This document shows, in pieces, positions 48,634 through 60,700 of a DNA stretch of 64,000 nt; position 1 is the first letter of the stretch; each line of letters begins with the position of its first letter. The translations under genes were made by a program, and so were the position numbers. The stretch comes from Eudorina sp. 2006-703-Eu-15 (lineage: Eukaryota > Chlorophyta > Chlorophyceae > Chlamydomonadales > Volvocaceae). Under the pieces are notes generated by a model. That model did no database searches. It saw only the letters and a list, made by a program, of their open reading frames with translations, and was not told the origin of the DNA. The DNA lies in assembly GCA_003117195.1 (NCBI GenBank), contig BDSI01000115.1, positions 342,317 to 406,316 on the forward strand, in the 5' to 3' direction.

Positions 48634-49868
48634 TGTGCGTGGCGGCTGCGGCTGGTCTATCTAGTCTATCTGTCGGCCGATCGAGCTCTTGCTTGTATCA
48701 GGCATCTGCCCGCCGGCCCCCTCACCGTTCCCCCTATATATCTGGACGTGACGGGCGGTCGCTCGGTGCGGGTGAATGACTGGGATGCATACAGTAACTG
48801 ATGAATTACTTTATTACGTATGTTTAGATCAATTATTATTTGCACTACGTAGTGCAAATAAGGAATTTCAGCAGTCGCGAATGAATTAATAAGTAGTCAT
48901 CAAATTAATCCAAGCAATGGGCGGCGGCTTGCTTATCAGGGCTGATGGTCCCTTGCTGCTGTATATGCCCTTTATCACCATCACCGTCTATCTCCATTCG
49001 CGGTTGGAGGTTTCATGTTTCCTTCGACGAATTTACGCATCTGCACGCAGCGAGCGTCGGTGTTATGACCAACCCTTTGCTCGCATATATACGTAGCAGC
49101 AGATGTAGTAATGCGAAATGCAAGGCAGGGATATACCCCGATAACACCGACCGTTTTATCGTTACAACAAAACGGAGCCTTAACAGGCAATTGGACAGCT
49201 GGTCGCTCGTCGCAACCTGTTGGAGCCTGGCTACGTAACCCATCATCAGTAATGACATCAAGAAGCAAGTCTCAACCACCTGACGCATGATCGTCCCGCG
49301 TGGTCAGTCACCCTAGTCACCCAAGGCGCTTCTCTTTCGCAATAGAAACTTCGCGCCGAGAACGACCATGCTTCTCACGGCAGCACGCAGGCCGCGGGGC
49401 ATGTATGGCAGTACAGTCTGGACGTCTACGTAATAGGTTGCCAAAACAAAAATGGCAGATGATACAAAACGCTACATCTTATTTATTATTATATTTCTTG
49501 ATATGCTCTTTTTAGCCTAAAACTTACTTGTTTGATGACTTGCGTGGGAATGTGCTCGCTGTTGCAGTACAGCAGGCCATGCAAACGCTGTGCTTTCTGA
49601 TCTGGTCAAATTATGAAGCTTGTTCAAGTGATCCAGCACAAGTGCTCAAGTTGCCTGTAGTTGGCCCGTGCCGAGTCCATAATACATCATAGAAACTGCG
49701 CTGTCGCGCAAAAATCACGTAACTGATAAACGTTTTGAACACTAGTAGGAAACTGATGTGCGTGTGGCATCATGGCCATTGAGTGCGACGCGCCTGCTGC
49801 GTGGGGACGAAGCACAACGAACATCTGCCGGCTGCAACGTGCGTTTCCCGCCGTTTTACTCTATTTGT
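48634..49868. repeat. 1.2-kb direct repeat, copy A
   Basis: Collinear with copy B (51137-52381) from GTGGCGGCTGC to GCAACGTGCGTTTCCCG. The middle is nearly identical (for example TTAACAGGCAATTGGACAGC and AATGACATCAAGAAGCAAG). Short indels elsewhere put overall identity at roughly 85-90% by eye. No intact conserved frame is shared, so a noncoding element is likely. Confidence 0.85.
48836..48861. repeat. Perfect 26-bp palindrome inside copy A
   Basis: TTATTTGCACTAC followed by its exact reverse complement, with no loop. The corresponding place in copy B is degenerate (CACTACGTCGTG). Confidence 0.95.
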
Positions 49869-50518
49869 TGGCTTAGATGCGACGGAGCGATGCGACCGGA
49901 GCTTCTAAGGCTGGTTCTGTGTGACTGTCGTACAACTGGATCGCAGTGGCGGTAATATTACCATTCGCTCTCCTGGTGAAGTCATTCTGCCTTCACGCAG
50001 AAGAGCATTACAGCCTAGTCGTTTCGCCTTTTTCGACTGGCTGTAATTCCCCGCCCGCCCGTCCCGTCGGTACCCTAACCGCTTCGTCCCGTCGCCCTCC
50101 CTCCCTCCAAATCCCTCCCTCCACTCAGAGCCGCCGCAGACGCAGCACTGACTGTCTCGACCCAGGCGCAGGACCGGGAGGCCGCCTCCCGGGCTGGACC
50201 GCAGCCGCGCTGGTGGGCGCGCAGGCGTTGGGGGTCGGAGGGCGGGGGGTTGCAGGGGGGCGCGTCTGTCGTTCGGGTTAGTCGGTGGGGTGGGTGTCCG
50301 GCTTTCGGGGCCGCCCGCAGCGGGTTGGGCCCCCCCTGGTTCGCGCAGGTTTGGGCGCGGGTTCGCGTGCAGTCGCGTGGCTGTTCGGTTCTGTCGGGCG
50401 TAGGCGCCCGTCGTGGTGCGTTGCGTTGGGTCGCCGGTGTGGCGCGCCGCGTGTGTGTAGGTCGCGCGGACCCCGTCGCATCGGGGCTCGGCCGCGCGGC
50501 CAGCGGTAGGCTTGGCTG
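49869..50518. other. Spacer between the 1.2-kb copies, left part
   Basis: The first part is ordinary. From about 50030 to 50510 it is a GC-rich, G-rich stretch without recognisable coding content. Its end carries the left target duplication TTGGCTG (50512-50518) of the SINE. Confidence 0.45.
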
Positions 50519-50924
50519 TTGAAAGAAAGAAAGAAAGCTTTACTCCTGGACCTCTAAGCCCAAGCGTGTGTTAAGGGGACCGCCGATTTAAGGGTTGGGA
50601 GTCGACATTGGTCACCAGTATTTTGTTCACGCAGGTATCTGCCTGCGCGCGGCCCCTATCCGTGTTACCAGGCCCCCGAAACCGTCTCCTGGTATGTGGC
50701 CGGACCCATTGGCCCGACCCGCTTGACGCGCACATCTCGGGCTATCCCTTTAACCGGGCCTCAAGGCCACTTACACCGGGGGCGGACTCGGACACGACTG
50801 AAGAGCCGGGCTGTCCAAGCGGGACTCCCCAATTCTCAACCATTTTGTCCCGACCCGCATCGAACCGGTGACCTCATGGTCACAGACTCGATGCCTTAGG
50901 GAATGGCCAAGTTCGGTGGATGGA
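50519..50924 (-). mobile_element. tRNA-derived SINE with (CTTT)n tail
   Basis: Read on the minus strand, a tRNA-like head contains TTGGCCATTCCCTAAGGC (A-box region) and GACCATGAGGTCACC followed by the B-box GGTTCGATGCG (plus coordinates 50856-50866). A body of about 300 bases ends in CTTTCTTTCTTTCTTTC. The 7-bp direct repeat TTGGCTG flanks it (50512-50518 and 50925-50931). Pol III promoter boxes, a simple tail and a target duplication are the defining SINE features. Confidence 0.75.
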
Positions 50925-51084
50925 TTGGCTGGTGCTCTTTGCTGTATGTGTGAGGGCCCTTGGCAGCGGTCTCCAGTCCAAGTCGCCGAATCCGTCTCAG
51001 ACACCAGACCCGCTCCGTTGACCAGTCAGCCCCAGCCACAAGCTAAGAGACAGTTACAGGACGGAGACAGTTACACAGAATTTA

Positions 51085-51134
51085 TTTATTTCCGTGCGTC
51101 GCTTAGGCTTCTACTGGCGGGTTTTGGGGGTCAA
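51085..51134. repeat. 50-bp direct repeat flanking copy B, left
   Basis: TTCCGTGCGTCGCTTAGGCT and the following 30 bases recur at 52388-52437 with about three differences, bracketing copy B of the 1.2-kb repeat. Confidence 0.85.
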
Positions 51135-51136
51135 GC

Positions 51137-52381
51137 GTGGCGGCTGCAGCTGCTGGTCTATCTAGTCTATCTATTCCGGCCGAGCCCTTGTATCAGGCAT
51201 CTGCCCGGCCTGGGCCGGGCCCCCTCATCGTTCGTTCCTCCTATATATCTGGACGTGAAGGGTGGTCGCTCGGTGCAGGCGGGTGAATGACTGCGATGCA
51301 TACAGTTACTGATGATGAATTACTCAAATTATGCTTAGAGCAATTCGTTATTCATTGCACTACGTCGTGCAAATCAGGAATTTCAGCAGTCGCGAATGAA
51401 TTTATGAGTAGTCATCATCAAACCAATCCAAGCAATAATGGGCTAAATGGGCGCCGCTTGCTTATCAGGACTGACGGTCCCTTGCTGCTATGCCCTTTAT
51501 CACTATCATCATCTATCTCGCTCCATTCGCGGTTGAAGGTTTCCTGTGTCCTTCGACAAATGTGTACATCTGCACGCAGCGAGCGTGTTATGACCAACCC
51601 TTCGCATATATACTTGCGCAATCTTGGTAACAGCAGATGTAGAATCGTAACGAATGCGAAAATGCTAGGTGTAGACCTCGCTAACACCGACCTTTTTATC
51701 GTAACAACAAAACGGAGCCTTAACAGGCAATTGGACAGCTGGTCGCTCGTCGCAACCTGTTGGAGCCTGGCTACGTAACCCATCATCAGTAATGACATCA
51801 AGAAGCAAGTCTCAAAGACCTAATGCCGAGGTGACGCATGATCGTCCTGCGTGGTCGGTCACCCAAGGTGCTTCTCTTTCGCAATAGAAACTTCGCGGCC
51901 GCGGGACATGTATGACAGCAGTACACTCTGGACGTCTACGTAATAAGTTGCCAGAACAAAAATGGATGGCAGATGATACAAAACGCTACATCTTATTTAT
52001 TATTATATTTCTTGATATGCTACGTATTTTTAGCCTAAAACTTACTTGTTTGATGACTTGCGTGGGAATGTGCTATTGCAGTACAGCAGGCCATGCAAAC
52101 GCTGTGCTTTCTGATCTGGTCAAATTATGAAGCTTGTTCAAGTGATCCAGCACAAGTGCTCAAGTTGCTTGGCCTGTAGTTGGCCCGTGCCGAGTCCATA
52201 ATATATAATAAAAACTGCGCTGTCGCGCAAAAATCACGCAACTGATAAACGTTTTGAATAATAGTAGGAGAGTGATGTGCGCGTGGCATCTTGGCCATTG
52301 AGTGCGACGCGCCTGCTGCGTGGGGACGAAGCACAACGAACATCTGCCGGCTGCAACGTGCGTTTCCCGTTTCACTCTATT
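51137..52381. repeat. 1.2-kb direct repeat, copy B
   Basis: Collinear with copy A at 48634-49868. Contains an open frame of 163 codons at 51287-51778 that is disrupted in copy A and has no recognisable domain. Confidence 0.85.
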
Positions 52382-52387
52382 TTATTT

Positions 52388-52437
52388 AATTCCGTGCGTC
52401 GCTTAGGCTCCTACTGGCGGGTTTGGGGGGTCAAGCA
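52388..52437. repeat. 50-bp direct repeat flanking copy B, right
   Basis: Partner of 51085-51134. Copy A lacks this flank on its left side. Confidence 0.85.
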
Positions 52438-53031
52438 AGGTGGCAAGTAAGGACGGCTAGATAGGGCGGTGCGCGATGATGAGCGAGCGAGGTATGCATG
52501 TAATGCATGTATGTATATATAGTATGTATGCATGCACATAGGCGCGCTTGGCTGATGTAGGTAGCTGACCAGCTGTATGTACGCCCATACGGTGCGTGGG
52601 AGGGTGGCGGGGGTCTTGCTCGGCCGTCTCTATCTATACCTCCCTCGCTCTCTAGCTACCTTATACATACGTACGGCGGGCGCACGTTATCCCCACACGA
52701 CCACTTCTACCTACGTAACGAATGCGCCAGCAGCTGGTAGGCCCCCCTTTCTCCCACGCACGCACGCAAACACACATGGTGTATGTTAATCTAAATCTAT
52801 ATTTACTGCTAGATGTAAGATGTACGTATGCCTATGCTGACCTGTCCAGCTAAGCACAGGTGCGCGGCGGCCCCTGCCCTTCAGTCGGTTGTCGTACCGC
52901 TGTGCGTTTGACTGCATGGGGCCGATCCGTCGTCCGTCCGCTGCCGCCACGTAGCTATGCATGTACGTAGCTAGCGACTTCAGTCTTCTACAAAACAAAG
53001 TGCCTAATCCGTATCACCACCCTTATCATGT

Positions 53032-53105
53032 GGGGGCCGTCTAATGGGAAAGACACTGGCATTCTGTCCAGATAGAGATCCACACACGGTTCGAATCCTG
53101 GCTCG
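53032..53105 (+). mobile_element. tRNA-like SINE head
   Basis: CCGTCTAATGGGAAAGAC resembles a D-arm/A-box, and GGTTCGAATCC (53088-53098) is a perfect B-box. The anticodon arm (CTGG...CCAG) has an eight-base loop and the T-stem pairs poorly, so this is not a functional tRNA. The 3' limit of the element is not clear. Confidence 0.5.
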
Positions 53106-54432
53106 CTCGCTCCCTCCGTCCCCCGCCGCCATGTGATTTGGCGGGTCAGGCGCGGTTTCCAGGAGACAGAGGCAATCCTGGCGCGCTGGTAACCTGCTGG
53201 TGTGTTGGCCGCGGTATGGCTGTATGACCCCCCCCCCCCCGCGAGTGGTGGAGGATGGGTGCGCAGTCCTTGGTACGTGCGTGCTGGTATCGATGTAACG
53301 GCTCACTTATGACTGGCTGGCTCCGCATGCACTGACTTCTGCGATGCGGTCCCTGGTGCGCTTCACATGCTTGCAAATAGACGTGTGGGTGTTTGTTGAT
53401 GGCAGTACTTTGACGTTCTGCTATGACCCAGCCCTGCACTGCTAGTACTGCTGCTGCGTAGCTGGTAAAGCTAGTTAAGCTGGTATGGTGAACGTCACTG
53501 CTGGAATTCCAACGCAACCGCTGAAGGTTCGCGCAACCGCCTTTTCGTCCCTTCACAGAAATTAGTCCCCAAGGCTACATCGAACCACTATCGTGTGTGC
53601 ATTATGGGCTGGAGCGCGGCTCAGCGTGTTCCCGGTCCCACGCTGGCCTACCTGGCCCACTTGGTCGCTCGCTTGCATGCTCATTATTTATTATACCCGT
53701 TTTTCCGAATGGAGAGAATGACATACGTAGAATTAATAATGCAAGTATTATTGGTGCAGAGAACTTTATTTACGCATTTCCTATAGTTGGCGCTGTTATT
53801 AGTCTTTGCCCGCGGCCCCCCCCTATATCTATAGCGAGCGCCTCATAACATTATAACCTATTACGTACCCTACGCATACGTGCGTAATTTTGGTAACTAA
53901 TGCATTTATGGGAGTATCCATGGTATATTCCTCTATATGACCGACGCTCTTCATCATTACGTAGGAACGAACGTAAACGAGTACTGCCAAGTGAAGCCTA
54001 AACAGGCCATGTGACACACAGCTGGCCCTGTCTCTGAGGCGGAGCCTAGCTACGTAACCAGCAGAAGGAAAGGAGAGGTTTATTTGAAATTCCCGAATCA
54101 GGGCAAATTTCCATACATATACGGAAATTGCCCCATCCCATGCACTTTTCATAGCACTTTCCACTAGTCCGTCCCACCAATCCCCCCATGCGGTCGGGCC
54201 GGGGGCCCTATCGTCTGACAATGCCGTTATCAGTAACACAAAATTTTGTTACTATATATTAAAGCAAGTTTGTTATCCGTCATGGTATCTCTTGATGAAT
54301 GGATGGAAGAACACATGGTAACACGCATCCACTATTGGAGAGCGATCGAGGCGCGCGTTCTCGAGCACACTGAGTTTGCATACATTTTCTCAATTATGAT
54401 TCCTAATTTTCAAATGGTATCAAACCACCGAT

Positions 54433-54440
54433 TATAAAAG
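54433..54440 (+). promoter_or_regulatory. Candidate TATA box of the matrix-protein gene
   Basis: TATAAAAG about 315 bases before the ATG at 54755. It would imply a 5' UTR of nearly 300 bases. Confidence 0.35.
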
Positions 54441-54754
54441 GATCGCCCGGCATTGTCAAACGTACAGCTTCCGGCCCATTACAACTTCGTTACCCTTAGC
54501 GTATGTTGTACAGCAGGCCTTCGGCGTACACCCCTGCGTGCACTTCATTTTAGCCATTCTCTCAAGGCGCCAATTACACTATAATAGCTTCTCGAGGATA
54601 CACAGCAATAAGCGTTTTCACTGTGAATGCCGAAAGCCTGTTACGTTATCAGCTTGATGACCACCGCACGCGCGTAGTGACGTGTACATATAAGGACAGA
54701 CATACGTTTTGGAAGCTGCTGGCCGCAAAGATCGAGCCCGTCGTTGTCTGCGCT

Positions 54755-57700
54755 ATGAAGCCGTCACGGCGAGGCATCAGCGTACTGGTGCTGTTAGCCT
54801 TTAATTTCCTAATTGAGCAACAAGTCGCGGCTGGCGCTGGAAGTACTTCTGGAAGCGTCTTCTCAGTTGGTGATGATAATTATGTCCAAAAGCAGCGATC
54901 GGCGGCGTTTCATTATCGATCTCTGCAGAGCATCGACAGCAACCTCGCGCGACAGGAGCCAGCATCAGGCTGCGGCAGCCAGGCGACGACGGCAGCCAGA
55001 AAGCTGGCATGCGAGTTTAAATTCGCCATGCTACGTCTGCTGCCTTCCTCGGTGAAGGCTGCCGTTGAGGCGCGACGGGCCTTGGCGGCGTATGTACCTG
55101 CCGCGGATTGGGCCATAACGCGCTGGAAGGATGGTGAGGGCGGGAGGACGTGCTTCCTTTGGATGTATGGATGCGCATTTGATTATTCCTTTAATGAGCG
55201 AGCTGCCTCATCAGGCGATGGAGAGACTGTGTAGAATCGGTGCACATGAACGATTTATCTGACCTCTATGCAAGCAAGCACAATAATTATTGCGGGTGCA
55301 TACATGCGCGCTCGTCGTTTATTTATCGCGTACATACTTGCGTTCGTGTGTGTGTGTGTGTGTGCACCTTCAGCCATCCTAGCCACGCATCCGTCATCCG
55401 CCCTTCTGTCGCTAATATAGCTAATAATTGAGCGCCAGCGGAATTTAGTCACGCATTCCGACCTACTCGCGCTGCATACTCTGTATGTCCTGCCCTGCCA
55501 AGTAAGCGGCAATACGTGGCAAAGGGCAATTCGTGGCAGGCCCCCCGCCCCTTCGTTCTCCCCAAGGAACGCATACAACTGACGCACACGCAATATACAC
55601 GTGCATACACAAACCTGACAAATGCACTGCCCGTGGCAGCGCGACATATCCGTTGCACGTTGTGAGGGGTTTCCAACAGTGAACGTTAATTTGTGAACTA
55701 TGTTTGTGAGTTTTGTGATTACCAAGCCACATTTTACCCTAATGCTTGCATGCTTGCGGTTGGACAAACAGACGAAGGATCGATTCGGTGCAGGTAGTGC
55801 GGAAGTATGACAGCCGCCTATCTAGCTCCCCTTCGTTTGTTTGCGAATCAAACCCGCGCGTACGCACGCCCTCCGCAGGCACATTCGTCCGCCTCTTCAG
55901 CACCCGCAATGGGGGCCTGGGCGTTGGCAACGCGGCGGTGCGGGAGGTTCTTGCGCCGGTGGTGGAGAGCTTCATCTACACCGACACGGGCAGCGTGGTG
56001 GCGGATGCGCTGCTCAGCAACAACTCCAACGCGATCAGCAGGTAGGTGCGCGCGCGCGTGGCTGGGTAATGAAGGTAGCCAGTGAAGGGTTGGTAGGTAT
56101 ATATGTGCGTGGACAGGTTTGGTGCTCGCTCCGTCGGTGTGTTTTGTTACTTTTGTCCGTCGGTGGCACGCACAGATCTGCCTGTACATACACACGTACG
56201 TACAATGGGAGTAATAATGGGATCCACTGAACACTGAAGCGCATTAGTACGAAGGGAAGGAGCATGAAGGTCTTGCTTCTTTCGCTGACGACGGAGCCTT
56301 CGCCCCTTCTTCGTTATGATCATCACCCATTACATTATTGGTTGCAAAGAGTGTTATTAGTGTTATGGGAAAACATGCCGGCAGGGCTAGCAGGGCGCAC
56401 CGTTGGACATCACATGCTACCTTGTCATTCTTTATTATTTGTGTCCTGCATGTACTTATATATGCACGTACGTTCGTTCATTCGTTTGTGTGCATGTATA
56501 TATGTGTATTTGCAGTGCGCTCCAGAAGCTGCTGCAGAGGAGGGAACTCGTCCTGACGGACTGGGCCACGGTGCTGAGCGACAGGGAGCTGCGCATCATC
56601 CTGGGCGCCATCGTGGACGAACTGGGTGAGTCGTCCGTGCGTGCGTGGGTGCGGGCCTCGATCGGCTGGATGGCTGCTGCCTCCTGGCTGCTGGCTGCCT
56701 GCTGCTGGTTGCTTCGTTGGTGCTTAACAGGCACCCTGCCGGTAATTAAGCTAATTAAGCGCGCGGCCGCTTGTACGTAATCGATCAGGCCTTCCCACAT
56801 GTATGTGTTCGCTCATGCGATGCACGCAGTGACTGAGAGCAACCGCCTGACGCTGCAAGGCGTGGCCCGGGACGGTATCGTGCTGCTCCGGGAGCTGGTG
56901 CACTCACTGGATCGGAGTGTCACCCGCAAGGGCAGCGCCCTGCAGGCAGCCTTCGGCCTCACGGACAGTGACAGAAGCGCGCTGGGTCCGCTCCTAAAAA
57001 GGTACGTAGGTATGCGTGCGCGCGCGCCTGCATGCAGTATTGCGTGGCTTAGCTCGGATGTATGCCACGCATCACGCAGATATAGGCAAGCAAGTGTCAT
57101 AATAATATAGCGTTCATGCATGCATCGGGCAGAGAAATGCAGGCGCTCGATCGGTTGCTTGGTCGAACCGACTAACGAACGCAATTATTGCGCAGTGCGT
57201 GCATGCAGCGCGCCGCAAATAAACCCGCTGCAAGCATGCATGCAGTTTACAAAACACCTGCGTACATCTCCACGCAGCCACGCAGCCCTCGCTGCATGCA
57301 TCTCGCTTATCGTCTTTGCTCGCTGCCATCGTTTTTTGCTGTGTGTGATTGGTGCGTGGTTGCATTAGTTGTATGCATGTACATGCGTTGCCGTTCTATA
57401 TGTGCGTGCGTGCGTCGTCCCGCGCTCCATCCGTCCTAAATAAACCGCCAATGGATCATCAACCAACGGATTAAATGGATCTATCTACGTATCGACCAAC
57501 CGTCGTCCATCAACACGCAGCCTGAGTGAGCTCCTCCAGCTGGCCCTCGACGCCCTTCACATGCTGGATGAAGATACAGGTACGGCAGTACGTATGTAGC
57601 ACCGGTGTAGTAATTGTAGTATCTAACAACCAACGCGTTATATATATTATATTATATACTATGCTCCGCCGTGGCGAACTAGTGTGATATCAACTCGCTC

Positions 57701-60700
57701 GAGGTCTTGCTTGCTGTCGTCGAGTCGCAAGTTCGCGTTTGTAAGCACAAAGGCGTAACCCGGGATGACTTGGGGCTGTAAGCCTGGCTTACATTCCCCC
57801 TTTAGAACCGGCGTCCTCGCCGGTCTGCCGGAGTGCCACGGAGCCCTACCTCTCCTCGGAGAGGATATCCTTGACCCCAGGGGATCGAACCGACGACCTC
57901 GGCTTTGCCAGGTTGTACGGCACCGTCTCGATACCAATTGTAAGCACAAAGGTGTAACCCGGGATGACTCGGGGCTGTAAGCCTGGCTTACAGCGTTGCG
58001 CAACTCCGTCTGTCTGTCCGACGGCAGCTCCATGAATACCAAACCCCTACAAATTACAATGTGTGCCGCCTATCTAATCACTTTGAATATATTCGTATTT
58101 TTTGTGCTTGAAGAAACCAGAACGAACCACGTTCCACTCCTGCGCTTTTCTGCGTGCCCGTCCGTGCTTCAACTGCTGCCGCCTGGACCCGCGTACAAAC
58201 CTATTGATGAACAGACCGCATCCACAACGAGACGCTCCAGGACATTGCTGCGGCCGCCAGCCACCGCCGCCGACTCCAAGCGACTCAGATGCAGGGCGCC
58301 TCGCTAGCAAACCAGCGACAGAGGCAGCAGCAACTTCCGTCCTTGTCCACGTCCTTCCTCGCTGACCTCTTTGATGGCAGTAACGAGGTACACGACGCCT
58401 TCCTTCGCATCACGCCATCCCTGGACGCCGCTCTCCGGCTCTTGCCGGAGGTCCTCGACTGGATGGGTCACACTTGGGAGGGTAAAATTGCGCCGCTGTT
58501 GGACTCCGTACTCCAGGCGCCCCTTGGTGGTCAACAAACAAGCAGCAGCAAGTGGGGCTCTATCACAGCCACGTCATCAAGGGCCGGCGCGGCGGGCAAG
58601 CTGCTCGAGGGCCTGCTGGAGGCTGCGCTGAGCGCACTCCGATCCACCAGCGTCGGCAACGTCGTGGCTTCCGTACTGGACTCGTACGGCATATTGCGGT
58701 ACGTTATTAGTGATGACATTAAATGCGCCTGCATTATTGTACGTAGGCGAAGTTATGTAGAAATACTTTAATGTGAGAAGGCCTCTTTGATTGATTGCTT
58801 ATGATGCGCTCGTGTGGCCACTTCGGGTTTTCGTGTGCAGGTACGGCGATAGTATTCATGCGAAAGATGTACTGCACGCGCTGGCCGAGTTCAACGACAA
58901 CCCGAGTGGCTTCTTCGACGGCGTGCTTCGGGCCATCGCCTCCGTGCTTCGACCCGGCGGCGTTGGTGAGTGCGTGCCAAACACTTCGGTCTGCATGGTA
59001 AATATATTTATTCGTTTTGAACGAGGTTGGGCCGGACGATGATCCTGGCTATCCTGGCGAAACAAATATTGGCTGCTCGAGCCCTGAACGAGTACTGTAA
59101 GCTCAAACACATACAGGACGCACATGTATATCCTTCATTATCCAACCCATGGTAGTTTTATTTCGAGTTATTATTGCCTCTCTACCCGACTGGATTGCTG
59201 CGCAGCAACGAGTCAACGACAGCTCTACACAGCTGTCCAGGACGGCCTGTTCCTGCTCCAGCAAGGCCTCGAGCTGGTGCTGCACGTGTCTGAGCCGGGG
59301 CTGCTCTGTCTCATGTGCTGGACATCACCGACGATCTGAGGACGGTTGACCGAGAGCGACGTGTTGTTCACGATTTCCTAAACAGGCAAGCGAGCTGATG
59401 TATGTGGTGTGTACGCGCGGCTGCGTTGGTTGCTGACAGTCCCTGGACATGCATGCATGCAGTCACGATCGTGTAGCCCTGTAAAGTGTAGGGATTGCCA
59501 CCGAGCCCTCAAGCATATATGGGAAATACGGAAGTAACAACATTAATGTCATCAAAATTATTATTGGTTATTTAAACAGCCATAATTAATTATAACATCT
59601 GATCAATACTTAGGTATTAAAAAATGTATACCCAATCCCATTACACTTCTGCGTCTGATAAGATGATAATTCTGCTTAGGGATATTTATAAGGTTTGTTT
59701 AATAAACAAAAAAGATACAACGGCAGAATGTGTTGTATTCATGATGATTATTCAGTTATTACAGTAATTCTTATGCTTATAACTAGAATTTATATCTTTA
59801 TTAAGCATCAACATTAAGCATCAACCAACAAAATATTGTAACAACGGTCGGTCGGTCGGTCGGTCGGTCGGTACATATTTCTAGTAGTAGTACCGTTACA
59901 GTGTGGATAGGCTTCCGGGCCCTGTCTAAGGGTTTATGCCGCGGATTTATATGATGCAATAGGACACCTTCAACCATCATTACATCGAACCTACGCCATA
60001 CGAACCGAGGGTCCAAGGCGGTTGATCCTGCCAACCAAGGATCCCACCATCCATTCACCCGCACATCTGTAGAGACAGAGGGTTCAGCAATCGCCACCGA
60101 TCTAGCGTGCGAATCTCAATCCATCAACTGTGATTTCAACTCCACATCACAGCAGCTAGCCATAATCTCATGCTCCCGAACAATGTCGGGGTCACCCTGG
60201 GACTCGAACCCAGGACCTTAAACCGCCTAACCTGACCATATTTCTGTATTTATTACCTGTGTGTTGCCATACATGCATGTATGGATGCGCAGGACCGCCG
60301 ACCTGCAGGACGTCATTGAGCAAGCCGCGTACACCGCCAATGCCTACCCAGGTGAGTCTTTTAGGCTCGGTTGCTCCAACTGACTGCCATTATTAGTCCG
60401 TGCACATGCGTACACTAGACTCCCACCTACAGAGGCAAGGGCCGCGCACGTTTGTGCCATTGACGAGCGGGCAGTCCATTTAATTCATTTCCCAATAATT
60501 ACGCATATACGTATAACAAAGACGAACAAAGAAGGCTCTGTGTGCGGATATTTGAATCGCTAGCCTTTGCTCATCCAGGCTCAACACACGCATGCACAAG
60601 TTGGTCGCTCGGCGGGTTCCGTCTCTTCATCATTTATTGAACGAAGCAACCAGCCCGTTCGTTGTTTGTATACTTTATTGCATCGATGACGGCATACCTC

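Larger units (their letters stand above)
52438..54754. other. Intergenic region upstream of the last gene
   Basis: AT-rich with GCATGC/TACGTA words, a SINE-like tRNA remnant at 53032-53105, a poly-C run near 53227, and a candidate TATA box at 54433-54440. No gene recognised. Confidence 0.5.

Noticed and set aside
51287..51778. 163-codon open frame in repeat copy B
   Set aside because: The collinear copy A has indels that destroy it and no domain is visible, so it is not evidence of a gene.
53032..53105. Functional tRNA gene
   Set aside because: Anticodon loop of eight bases, weak T-stem and no matching acceptor stem.
57881..57891. tRNA B-box suggesting a SINE within the TRIM element
   Set aside because: No A-box at the right distance. 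The LTR, PBS, PPT and target duplication explain the whole unit better.
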